Assembly: GCA_022495995.1 (NCBI GenBank)
Contig: JAFEMH010000165.1
Location: 558,001 to 622,000, forward strand
Reading direction: 5' to 3'
Origin: Adenophora triphylla var. japonica
Taxonomy: Eukaryota; Streptophyta; Magnoliopsida; Asterales; Campanulaceae
DNA: 64,000 nucleotides
In this document: positions 11,707 to 21,855 of the stretch, one piece after another
Numbering within the stretch: the stretch's first letter is position 1
Layout of the letters: each line of letters begins with the position of its first letter
Notes under the pieces: model-generated
The model's input: only the letters and a program-made list of their open reading frames with translations
What the model was told of the DNA's origin: nothing
The model's database searches: none
Program-made: the position numbers and the translations under genes

Positions 11707-11905
11707 GCTTGGTACAATTGAAACATTTTACAAAGTATAAGCTAACAAAATATTTTTTAAAAAAACGTTTATAAGTTAATTACAATATTTATTTCAGTAC
11801 GAAGGAAGAATTTTTATATAACATTCCAAATAACTTAAGTTATAAAAATATCATACTCATTTGATTTGAATTTGATTTGAATGTACTAATAATATAGAGT
11901 TAGTT
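10562..11905. other. AT-rich intergenic DNA, no gene recognised
   Basis: Only short open frames without recognisable motifs occur here. An (AAAT)n tract lies at 11678-11705. A faint Stowaway-like pair (TTTCGTCCATCTC near 11646 and AGTACGAAGGAAG near 11797) is too diverged to call. Confidence 0.6.
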
Positions 11906-12085
11906 TTGGGAGAAACTAGTTTCTCCCAAATATTATAAAAAGTCCTGTTTTATTTTAAAAATCGGTTCAATGACCGGTTCAAAAAGTCGGGTTAGTTTGG
12001 TTTAAAATTCATGTATCGATTTTTTTAAGTTAAAAATAAGATTTTTTATAATATTTTGGGAAAACTAGTTTCCCCCAAAATTTTC
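11906..12085. mobile_element. Small inverted-repeat element with hairpin ends
   Basis: The left end TTTTGGGAGAAACTAG, continuing into TTTCTCCCAAATATTATAAAAA, pairs over about 40 bp with the right end TTTTTTATAATATTTTGGG, then AAAACTAGTTTCCCCCAAAA. Each end is itself a near palindrome. The interior has ACCGGTTCA repeats. Hairpin-containing ends and ACCGGTT sequence recall the termini of the MULE at 13,830-26,459. Confidence 0.65.
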
Positions 12086-13829
12086 TGAATAATATAATAT
12101 TATTATGATACTCATTTGATTTCATTTTATTAATATTATAATATTATAATATTATTATGACACGGAGAGAGTATATAGATAGCCATAGTAGACTATTAGT
12201 TTATGTCACTGGTTGTTGCCTTGATTGATCATGGCCTAATTTTATTCTGGTCAAGACTACGTTTCACTTTGGTAAGTGGGAGCCAAAATATTTTTAAATT
12301 TATTTCTTCAACTTTAAGGAATAATTTTTACTTCCTTCTAAAAAAAAAATTAAAATATCTTCTTGCAAGTTCATTTTTTTTTCAAGAATAAGGCTTTACA
12401 ATTGCACAACTATATATTTGTCTATTCAAGAAATGAGACTATATTTTTTGGATAAAAAATATGTGAGAATTGGTGTAATATTAGGGATTTTTTGTATAAT
12501 TTAAATGTTTTTTTTTTTATGTATGTGTATTAAAAGATATGTGAGAATTGGTGTAATATTAGAGATTTTTTGCTTGAAAATATGATGAAATAAAGCATGA
12601 CTCACTAAATTGTATGAGCTTTTTTGTTATAAAAAAAAACAGTCAGTCCATACAATTTTCGACGCAATTTTCATCATGAGTCATCTATAAACAATCTCTA
12701 TGTGCTTTAATAAAGGGACATAACTACGTATATTCGACCCCTCTTATCTCAACGTAGATGACAGAGTTTGTGGCACTGTGATAATGTGTGATAATATGTT
12801 GTTTTTGTATTAGAGAAATTTTGAGAAATAAATCATGAATTAATTCTAAAAAATAAAATAAAACCAAATTTTTTTAATGAATTCATTATCACTTAACAAA
12901 TAAGTGAGCAATGTGAAAAGGCAACTTTAGGTTTGTTGAATTAAGTTGGAGAACTATCTATCTCTCATTGTATTTGATTAATTAATATACTCCACTTAAT
13001 GGTGAATCAATTATTTAAATTAAATAATTAGATTACACGTCATATTGAGCTGGTTTTTCAAAATAAAAAATAAAATATTAATATTTTGAGTATTACTCAC
13101 AATTGTTTAGGACCAGGGGAACTTTAAGTGGGTGGGTGGGAGGGTTGGTGGTGTGGTTATCTTTCTTTTTAAAGAAAATTGTTTCCTAAGCTGTGAAATA
13201 ATTGTCCATCTTTGGTGTTGTGGTTATCTTTAGTTAGAGATAGTCACCACTTGATTTAAAATTTTAATAGGGTTGCACACGAGAAGAGATTTCAAACATT
13301 TCACATTATCAGGCATGTCAAATTTCAAACATGTCATATTTTTGGATATGTCAACATAGTGCAATTTTTGCACTAAAACCCGAGTAATACTATAAGCTGG
13401 CGGAATCAAATTCGGGACATTCCGCTCTTATATCACGCGCGTTAGAGTTATCGCTTAATATAAAAGGTTGAGGTGTCAGATCGTGACTCAACAGTGTATA
13501 TCAAGCTTTTACATCTATTTTTATTATTTATGTTTTCGTTTTTTATATTTGTAAGACTAGACTTTAGTCTATATTTTTAGCGAAAATAAGATAATTGGAA
13601 ATAATAAAAAAAAAAAAAAAAAAAAAGACAATTTTTTTTAAAAGTAAGTCTACGAAAAAAATTGTTTTCATTCATTATATAAAAAGTCATAACAATAACA
13701 TTATGGAATCACGATTTTTATAGCATAAAATTAGACATATGGAGTCCATAAGTAGTAAACTGAGAGTTTCAATACCAGGAAATTATAGGTTTTAAAATCT
13801 CAATTTATTTATAAAAAATAAGAGTTGGT
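12086..13829. other. AT-rich intergenic DNA, no gene recognised
   Basis: Low-complexity A/T runs occur (for example 13605-13626) with a few direct repeats, such as GTGAGAATTGGTGTAATATTAG near 12462 and 12541. I see no coding or RNA gene. Confidence 0.6.
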
Positions 13830-13837
13830 CTGCCGAA

Positions 13838-13868
13838 AAACGCGTTTCTCCATCTCTGTATGGAGAAA
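13838..13868. repeat. Left terminal inverted repeat of the MULE with hairpin
   Basis: AAACGCGTTTCTCC begins the conserved end. TTTCTCCAT (13845-13853) and ATGGAGAAA (13860-13868) form a stem with a six-base loop. It corresponds to the right end at 26411-26446. Confidence 0.7.
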
Positions 13869-14037
13869 TGGATTTTTTAATATATTCAAAAATCGGCAAC
13901 CATTTGAATTAAACCGGTTCTATTGTCTAAAAACCTACAAAAACCTACATAAATTCAATATTTGCGTAAATACACACACAGACACACTACAACGATCACA
14001 GCAAATGGAGACGAGCAGGACAGTTCAATCAAAATGA

Positions 14038-14610
14038 ATATCCAGAAACAATACAGAAATCGATATTGATTATATCAGGTAATATGAATCAAATCAACAA
14101 CTACTGTTTTTAATTTTAATCAACGTTTATTGTACTAAGGTCGATTGTTATTGTACATTTCCAGAGATTGAAGTACGTAATTTTGGATCTATCCATCAAT
14201 AGTATAAATGGAAGCTCAATTACATGACATATATTCAGAAATATCACAAATCGATATTCTCCAGGCTACAGGTTTGATCTTAATATAACTTACATATCCA
14301 GAAATTGATTATGGATTTGGTCAATTCTATGTCCAGAAACCTTCAAAATGAATATCCAGAAATCTTCAAAACGAATATTCAGAAACTACCAAATTGAATA
14401 TCCAGAACTACCAAATTGAATATCCATAAACACACAACTGACCATGTCCAGAAACAATAAAATGTATATCCAGAATGTTCCAAATTGAATATCCAGAAAC
14501 TTTAAAATGGTAATGTACTAGGCCAAGGGATATGGCCAAGGTCAATGCTATATCCAGAAACTACAAAAATGAATATCCAGAAACCTTCAAAATGAATATC
14601 CAGAAACTAA
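14038..14610 (+). repeat. TATCCAGAA motif array, left subterminal and first intron of transposase
   Basis: About a dozen copies of TATCCAGAA or one-base variants (TATTCAGAA, TGTCCAGAA) lie around the first transposase exons, many about 22-23 bp apart. They point inward from the left terminus. A GGCCAAGGGATATGGCCAAGG segment sits at 14521-14541. Confidence 0.85.
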
Positions 14611-17373
14611 CTAACTACTGCCTTTTCTTGCAGAATCATATTCTTTTATTGATTTAGAATCTCAAATTCAACAACCTACAGATCCTGAAACTGGGTTACA
14701 AATAGGTTTTCTCTCTTAACTTTATTGACATATTGATTTAGAATTACTGATTTCATATAACATTATTCTTTTTAATATATTTTGTGTGTGCGTATCGTAT
14801 GTGAGGACCCTAATATTGATATAAGCAAAAATTTGCTGGGAACAAAAGCAAAGACATGGGAGGAATTGTACAAACTGTATAAACTTCATGCAAATGCACT
14901 AGGATTTAGAATTAAGTTGTCAACAAATCATGTTTCAAAAAAGACTTCAAGGATATTAGACAAGCTATTCCGTTGCTCATGTGAAGGAGTTACCAGATCA
15001 ACCCAAGAGGAAAACATCAGTGTTCCATCACCAGCTGATATTAATGAAGTTCAAATTCCTTCACCAGTTGAACAACTTGATGTTACCAAAAAACAACAAA
15101 AGAGAAGGAGAAATTACATAAAGAGGACTCAATGTAAGGCTCTTTTGAGGGCAAAATTGCTAAAAGAGGAAGATATGTATGTTGTTGACCGCCATGTTAC
15201 AGAGCACAATCATCCAATGACAAGGACAGATTGGAACCATTTGAAGCGTAGTGAAAGGTGTATCTCAGAAAATCAGGGTGAAATAATTGAAATAATGGAA
15301 GAAGCTGGTATAAAACCAACTGATGGATATAGTCTTTTGGTAAAAGCAGCTGGTGGAGAGGAACATGTTGGTCACACAAAGAAAGATCATATCAATTTTG
15401 TTCAGAAACTTAGAATAGAAAAAATTGAAAATGCTGATGCTCAGAATGTTGTTGATAGGCTTTTTGAAATTTCACTGGAAGATCGAGGGTTCTATTTTAA
15501 AATCAAATTTGATGATGAAGGAAGACTTGGGGCTATATTTTGGAGAGATAGCATGATGAAGGAAGATTACAAGCTCTATGGAGATCAGGTTATATTTGAC
15601 ACAACTTATACTATAAATAGATACAACCTTATTTGTGCCCCAATAGTTGGCATTAATAATCATTGGAACACTGTCATGTTTGATTGTGCTTTCATAGCAA
15701 ATGAAAAAAAAGAAACATTTGTGCAGTTTGCTTAAGCGGTTTAGAAAATCAATGGGAGGCAAAGAACCAAAAACAATATTTACAGACCAAGACCAAGCAA
15801 TGTCAAATGCAATTGAAGAGGTATGATTATAAAATTCCATAACCAGTTCTTTTATAATATTTCTTATCTAGTATTTTATTTGTGCTATATAGTTCTAACA
15901 ATATTTCAGATGTGCCTTAACTTTACCCAGATGTCATTGGTGTTTATATTCAGAAACTACCGTGATTGAATATCCAAAGAGCTAGTCATTCTAAAGTTTA
16001 CGGTTATTCAATATAAAGTTTCTTGGATATTCATTGAGTAGTTTACGGATATTCATTTGGTAGTTTCGGATATTTAATTGTTAGTTTTACGGACATGGCC
16101 AAGGCCAAAGCCATGACAAAAAATTGGTCAATGAAAATTTATTGTATGTTAATATCCAGAAGCATATAATGTTAATATCCAGAAACTTTATTATAATACA
16201 GGTATTTGAAGGGCGGACGAGGCATATGCTATGTTTATGACACATCCAACAAAATGTTGTATCCCACTTTGGACAATTGAAGACAAATGAAGATTTTAAA
16301 AAAGAATTTGATCATTGTTTAATGGGATGTACCAGTGAGGATGAATTTGAAAGATGTTGGGAGTCAATGCTCGTGAAATACAATCTCGTTGAAAATTCCT
16401 GGTTCAAGCGTCTATATGGACTACGGGAGAAATGGTGCACAACTTTAAGCACAAATTTCTTCTCAGCTGGAATATTGTCATCCCAAAGAAGCGAGAGCAC
16501 AAATCATGCCTTTTGTTTCAAAGCAAACAGGAACACATCCCTCACTCAGTTCTTTGACATATTCAATGAAACAGTTAAACGTTGGAGGAATACTGAACAA
16601 GAGAAGGAATTTCAAGCATCAATCTTAGTCCCTCAACCAGACATGTATGGTGGTATCATAAAACAAGCAACTCAGGTATACACACCACAGATATTCAAGT
16701 TCTTTGAGATTGAGGTAAAATGAGCTTTTCCTACTGTATACAAATTTGGAGATGAAAGTGATGAAGATTGCAGATTCATACATGTTGCTCATGAGAAGTA
16801 CCCAGATAAATATGAGAGTGTACTCTTTGTTAGGAATGATGAAAGTGTAACAGTTGTATGCAGCTGCAATCAGTTTACTACAGTCGATTGGTTGTGCTTT
16901 CATTGCATAAAGGCGCGAATTTGTCAAATGTCACAAGGATACCGAGATATCTACATTGAAAAAGGTGGACAAAGATGGCAAAAAGATGTATGGGACAAAG
17001 TCTATCAAGGAAAAGATAATACATCAATAGAGAAAAATGAATTCATTCCCTGGAAACAAAAGATGGCAATGAAATACCACAATCGATGATGGCTTGTCAT
17101 GAAAACGAGTGCAAAAAGATCTTGGAAGATGGGTTCAATAGAGACTCACTTCTTATACAACAATTGTTGTCAGAAAATCAACAGGATTGTAGATCTACGA
17201 CAAGTGTTAATGATAGCGTTGGTTCAGAAAGTATAACAAGTGCTCCAGCTGTGATTGATCCAATTCGTGCAAATACAAAGGGCGGAAAACGAAAGCTAAA
17301 GACAAAGTTTGATAGAAGAAAGTCAATCACTGATGAGTTTGGTTCAAAAACACCAAATGAACATTTGATTTAA
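14208..17373 (+). pseudogene. MULE transposase (FAR1 DNA-binding, MULE, SWIM), inactivated
   Basis: The likely first exons are 14208-14271 (MEAQLHDIYSEISQ...) and 14634-14705, joining in phase. The main exon covers 14782-15819 and a later exon runs from 16202. The main exon has a FAR1-like N-terminus (TWEELYKLYKLHANALGFRI, RCSCEG, DRHVTEHNHPM) and then the MULE transposase core with the first catalytic Asp in QVIFDTTYTINRYNL. The second Asp lies in TIFTDQDQAMSNAI. A SWIM zinc finger (CSCNQF...LCFHC) is at about 16860-16905. Disabling changes are a one-base frameshift near 15730 (frame resumes LLKRFRKSMGG), TGA at 16238-16240 where the family has Trp (CL*HI), TGA at 16721-16723, and a stop/frameshift near 17087. 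The protein remains readable to 17373 only in pieces. The acceptor of the 14782 exon is unclear. It would cut and paste the element in an intact relative. Confidence 0.88.
15945..16200. repeat. TATCCAGAA motifs, both orientations, in the transposase intron
   Basis: The intron 15820-16201 holds degenerate copies in both directions (TATTCAGAAACTACC, TTTCTTGGATATTC, TATCCAGAAGC, TATCCAGAAACTTT), plus GGCCAAGGCCAAAGCC near 16097. Confidence 0.75.
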
Positions 17374-17457
17374 TAGTTTTTAGATTGAAGTACAATTTAT
17401 TAAGTTGACTACTTAAATATTTTATATACAGATATTTGATGTTTTTATGTTCAGAAA

Positions 17458-19385
17458 TGAAAGAAATTGATATCCACAAATTGCTTATTTTCTTTGGCCT
17501 TGACCTTGATTTTGTGCTTAGCCTTGGCCTTGGCCATGGCCAAGTCCAAGGCCAAGGCCAATTCTATATCCAGAAGTATGAGAATGTATATCCAGAAATG
17601 TGTTAGGTGCATATCTAGAAATTGCTTATTGGCTTTGGCATTGAACTTGATTTTGTCCTTGGCCTTGGCCTTGGCCTTGCCATGGACAAGTTGGCCTTGG
17701 ACTTGTCATGGATTTGGCCTTGGCCTTGGCCATGGCCAAGTCCAAGGCCAAGGCCAATTCTATATCCAGAAGTATGAGAATGTATATCCAGAAATGTGTT
17801 AGGTGCATATCCAGAACTTGATTTTGTCCTTGGCCTTGGCCTTGGCATGGGCCATGGCCAAGTCCAAGGCCAAGGCCAATTCTATATCCAGAAGTATGAG
17901 AATATATATCCAGAAATGTTTTAGGTGCATATCCAGAAATTGCTTATTGGCTTTGGCACTTGATTTTGTCCTTGGCCTTGGCCTTGGCATGGGCCATGGC
18001 CAAGTCCAAGGCCAAGGCCAATTCTATATCCAGAAGTATAAGAATGTATATCCAGAAATGTGTTAGGTGCATATTCAGAAATTGCTTATTGGCTTTGGCA
18101 TTGAACTTGATTTTGTCCTTGGCCTTGGCCATGGACTTGGCCTTGGCCTTGCCATGGACAAGTTGGCCTTGGACTTGTCATGGATTTGGCCTTGGCCATG
18201 GCCAAGTCCAAGGCCAAGGCCAATTCTATATCCAGAAGTATGAGAATGTATATCCAAAAATGTGTTAGGTGCATATCCAGAACTTGATTTTGTCCTTGGC
18301 CTTGGCCTTGGCATGGGCCATGGCCAAGTCCAAGGCCAAGGCCAATTCTATATCCAGAAGTATGAGAATATATATTCAGAAATGTGTTAGGTGCATATCC
18401 AGAAATTGCTTATTGGCTTTGGCACTTGATTTTGTCCTTGGCCTTGGCCTTGTCATGGGCCATGGCCAAGTCCAAGGCCAAGGCCAATTCTATATCCAGA
18501 AGTATGAGAATGTATATCCAGAAATGTGTTAGGTGCATATCCAGAACTTTATTTTGTCCTTGGCCTTGGCCTTGGCATGGGCCATGGCCAAGTCCAAGGC
18601 CAAGGCCAATTCTATATCCAGAAGTATGAGAATGTATATCCAGAAATGTGTTAGGTGCATATCCAGAACTTGATTTTGTCCTTGGCCTTGGCATGGGCCA
18701 TGGCCAAGGCAAGGCTAATTCTATATCCAGAAGTATGAGAATGTATATCCAGAAATGTGCTAGGTGCATATCCAGAAATTGCTTATTGGCTTTGGCACTT
18801 GATTTTGTCCTTGGCCTTGGCCTTGGCATGGGCCATGGCCATGGCATGGGTCATGGCCAAGGCCAATTCTATATCCAGAAGTATGAGAATGTATATCCAG
18901 AAATGTGTTAGGTGCATATCCAGAACTTGATTTTGTCCTTGGCCTTGGCCTTGGCATGGGCCATGGCCAAGTCCAAGGCCAAGGCCAAGGCCAATTCTAT
19001 ATCCAGAAGTATGAGAATTTATATCTAGAAATGTGTTAGGTGCATATCAACAACTTGATTTTGTCCTTGGCCTTGGCATGGGCCATGGCCAAGTCCAAGG
19101 CCAAGGCCAATTCTATATCCAAAAGTATGAGAATGTATATCCAAAAATGTGTTAGGTGCATATCCAGAAATTGCTTATTGGCTTTGGCATTGAACTTGAT
19201 TTTGTCCTTGGCCTTGGCCTTTCCATGGACAAGTTGGCCTTGGACTTGTCATGGATTTGGCCTTGGCCTTGGTCTTGGCCATGCCAAGTCCAAGGCCAAG
19301 GCCAAGTCCAAGGCCAATTATATATCCAGAAGTATAAGAATGTATATCCAGAAACAATCTTAATTTATATCCAGAAATTATCAAA
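17458..19385 (+). repeat. Composite tandem array of TATCCAGAA motifs and GGCCTTGG/CCAAGGCC palindromes
   Basis: About twelve units recur, each with CCAATTCTATATCCAGAAG, then two more TATCCAGAA copies, then a G/C block GGCCTTGGCCTTGGC...CATGGCCAAG...AAGGCCAAGGCC that can fold on itself around CCATGG. Unit length alternates between about 120 and about 200 bp, depending on whether a TTGCTTATTGGCTTTGGCA insert is present. Overlapping open frames on both strands (rich in Ala-Leu, Gly-Gln or Lys-Ala dipeptides) are translations of the repeat and not genes. The array lies between the transposase 3' end and the minus-strand small genes. Confidence 0.92.
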
Positions 19386-19494
19386 TTAAACAGGAAATAT
19401 AAAATTTAAGAAAGAAAACAAACTAAGTAAATTATTTTAAATACAATTACAAAAAAAAAAAAACCAACAATAACAACATCAACATCCCCTAATT

Positions 19495-19866
19495 CCTATC
19501 ATTGACTTCTGTCATATGCTGCTCTAGTGCGACATGCTATAGCATGGATATTTCTCCATACGCAGAAATAGATCCAAAATGAATAGCATGCGCAAATAGT
19601 TGGTCCCAAGACAAGGTTCTTGTTGGAAAGCTCCTAGGGGGGCAGAATGGGCATTGCAATTTATTTTCCCCATTATAGAGGGGAAAACGCCCATTTTTGA
19701 TTGATCGCTTGTGTCTTGCAACTTTTTGCTCCATGGTTAACTCTCTGTTAACCCTAGGCGGAACATCCACATTATTATCAACATATTCAACCTCCTCAGG
19801 TTGAAACCCTACATCAGAATCAGAACTTTCGTTCTGCTGAGCTTGGTTGTTGTTGTTGTTATTCAT
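19495..19866 (-). CDS. Small zf-XS-like zinc-finger protein A (stop codon inside the domain)
   Basis: A single-exon frame of 109 codons runs from ATG at 19866 to TAG at 19537-19539. After an Asn-rich and acidic N-terminus comes RHKRSIKNGRFPLY, then LQCPFCPPRSF, then LFAHAIHFG. This matches the layout of the zf-XS finger of SGS3/IDN2-type RNA-silencing proteins: a basic lead, CPFC, and a later HA-x-x-x-G. If the TAG is read through, the frame continues HVALEQHM to a stop near 19495. That resembles the final helix of the domain, so the TAG is probably a nonsense change. A TATA box (TATATAAAT, reverse of 19921-19929) lies about 55 bp upstream of the ATG. Function is unknown; an RNA-binding or silencing-related role is inference. 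Gene B at 20674-21009 is a diverged paralogue with the same promoter. Confidence 0.6.
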
Positions 19867-19918
19867 TTTGAGAAATTTGATTTATTTTTTGTTTTGATGG
19901 TAGGAGTGGTGGTGTATG

Positions 19919-20070
19919 GTATTTATATAGGCTGAGTACTTAAATTCATTGAATTCAATGAATTCAATGAATTCATTAAATTCAATGAATTCAATGCACT
20001 TACCAACTGTACACATTTATTACTCTTTGAATTCAATAGTAAGTTTGAATGCTTTTTGACCATTAAAGAC
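19919..20070 (-). promoter_or_regulatory. Promoter of gene A, with AATTCAATG repeats
   Basis: On the minus strand the block GTACTCAGCCTATATAAAT contains a TATA box. Upstream are repeated GAATTCAATGAATTCAATG palindromic units (19945-20000) and a stretch (about 20000-20070) nearly identical to 21118-21205 upstream of gene B. Confidence 0.65.
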
Positions 20071-20109
20071 AATGAATTCAATGCACTTATCATTATTTAT
20101 TACTGTTGA

Positions 20110-20330
20110 AGGAGGTATATCCAGAATCAATCAAAATGTATATCCAGAAACTATCAAAAAGTATATCCAGAAACTTACAAATGTATATCCAGAAACTTTC
20201 AATATGAATATCCAGAAACTATCAATTTTATATCCAGAAACTGTTAAATTGAATGTCCAGAAACTATCAAAATGTATATCCAGAAACTACCATATTGAAT
20301 ACCCAGAAACTTTAATTGGCCTTGAACTTG
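20110..20330 (+). repeat. TATCCAGAA motif array between the two small genes
   Basis: About nine copies lie in a row at mostly 22-23 bp spacing, for example TATCCAGAAACTATCAAAAAG. The array ends with a short TTGGCCTTGAACTTGATTTTG block shared with the large array. Confidence 0.88.
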
Positions 20331-20339
20331 ATTTTGGAC

Positions 20340-20640
20340 AAGTGTTTCAAGTTAGGTTTTCCAAGTTGAGTAATAAAAAAACAAAAACAGTCACGGATTC
20401 AATAGTTATCCCAACTAGTACTGCTTCATTTTGTCCATAAGCAATAGTGCCAAATTTCAAACAAAAACAGTCACGGATTCAATAGTTAACTACATTTCAA
20501 AAAAAAAAGTCATGGATTCAATAGTGCCAAATTTCAAACAAAAACAGTCACGGATAACAATAAATCACCTATATTACAAAATACACCAAACACAACAATA
20601 TTAAAAACAGAATTTAGTACCATTAAACACTACCACTACC
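20340..20640. repeat. Short direct repeats (AACAGTCACGGATTCAATAG), otherwise nothing seen
   Basis: Three or more copies of AAACAGTCACGGATTCAATAG or close variants occur between 20380 and 20555. No gene is recognised. Confidence 0.7.
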
Positions 20641-20673
20641 ACCTGCTCCTTCATCGCCTACATTGTCATTCAA

Positions 20674-21009
20674 TTAGTTTTTTGGATCATATTCATTCAA
20701 AATACATTCCAAATACATTTCCAAAGCCTTGTGGTGAATCCTAGCAGCTTCATCAATGTTGTGAGCGTTGCCAAACTCATGAGCATGATTGACTATCCCC
20801 ACATAATCCTTATCCCTACAATTGTGTTCATTACATGGCTCCAATGGACAACGAAATGAGGGAGTTCCATTTGCAGAAGAAGGCTGCAAAACAACAAGAT
20901 GACCATAGATAAATTTTTGGTAGTACACCATGTATATTTCCCAACTTTTGTCATCATTTGAATCACCCAAAGTTGGCTCCCCAGAATTTCCCTTGCCTTT
21001 GTTCATCAC
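20674..21009 (-). CDS. Small zf-XS-like zinc-finger protein B
   Basis: A single exon of 111 codons starts at ATG 21009. The protein reads YYQKFIYGHLVVLQP, then FRCPLEPC, then YVGIVNHAHEFG, then AARIHHKALEMYLE. That is the order found in zf-XS domains: an aromatic/basic lead, a CP-x-x-x-C knuckle, a HA...G segment, and a KA-x-x-x-YL helix. The knuckle has one extra residue relative to CPxC. The domain is complete here, unlike in paralogue A. A TATA box (reverse of 21071-21082, CTATATAAATTT) lies about 65 bp upstream. In known plant proteins this domain occurs in SGS3 and the IDN2/FDM family, which act in RNA silencing and RNA-directed DNA methylation. Whether this protein interferes with or mimics them is not known from sequence. 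Confidence 0.65.
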   Translation of the reverse strand: MMNKGKGNSGEPTLGDSNDDKSWEIYMVYYQKFIYGHLVVLQPSSANGTPSFRCPLEPCNEHNCRDKDYVGIVNHAHEFGNAHNIDEAARIHHKALEMYLECILNEYDPKN

Positions 21010-21067
21010 TAGAAAAAATTATTAAAGGTAGAATTTTTCTTGAACTTGATGTATATGCTTGCCTTTG

Positions 21068-21205
21068 GACAAATTTATATAGGCTGAGTACTTGAAACCA
21101 GTCAAAAAAGTTGGTCAATGAATTCAATGCACTTACCAACTGTACACATTTATTACTCTTTGAATTCAATAGTAAGTTTGAATGCTTTTTTGATCATTAA
21201 AGTAT
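21068..21205 (-). promoter_or_regulatory. Promoter of gene B, duplicate of that of gene A
   Basis: AGCCTATATAAAT on the minus strand and the adjoining AATTCAATGCACTTACCAAC, GTACACATTTATTACTC and TTTGAATTCAATAGTAAG blocks match the region upstream of gene A almost base for base. Confidence 0.65.
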
Positions 21206-21640
21206 ATCCAGAAACTATCAATTCTATATCCAGAAACTATCAATTCTATATCCAGAAACTATAAAAAAGTATATCCAGAAACTATCAAAAAGTATATCCA
21301 GAAACTTACAAATGTATATCCAGAAAATATCAATATGAATATCCAGAAACAATCAATTTTACATCCAGAAACTCTTAATTTGAATATCCAGAAACTAACA
21401 AAATGTATATCCAGAAACAATCATATTGAATACCCAGAAACTTTAATTGGCCTTGAACTTGATTTTGACCTTGGCCTTGGCCATGGCTTTGGCCTTGTCA
21501 TTGTCATGGCCAGAAACTATCAAAATGTATATCCAGAAATTATAAAAATGTATATCCAGAAACTTACAAAAATGTATATCCAGAACTACCATATTGAATA
21601 TCCAGAAACTATCAATTCTATATCCAGAAATAAATTTCTC
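21200..21640 (+). repeat. TATCCAGAA motif array downstream of the Ulp1 gene
   Basis: Roughly sixteen copies occur with 22-23 bp spacing, broken once by a GGCCTTGGCCATGGC block at 21471-21500. Confidence 0.88.
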
Positions 21641-21855
21641 CACTAAAGTACATTAATTACATCACTAAACCAGATTCCTAATTACATAATTACATTTACA
21701 TACATCTATGAATCTTGTACATTACTTTGTTCTTCTGTTCTTTTTGTTTTCTTCTCTTTTTCAAAAGTGTTTGCCTGAATCATTAACTTATGCTTATCTT
21801 TGTTCAATTTACTAAGCAAAAGTGTTGAAAGAATTTCAGCTCGTAGACGAATCCT

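Noticed and set aside
17458..19385. Many overlapping open frames on both strands with Ala-Leu, Gly-Leu-Gly or Lys-Ala-Lys repeats
   Set aside because: They are translations of the GGCCTTGG/CCAAGGCC tandem array, occur in all frames and on both strands, and have no non-repeat domain.
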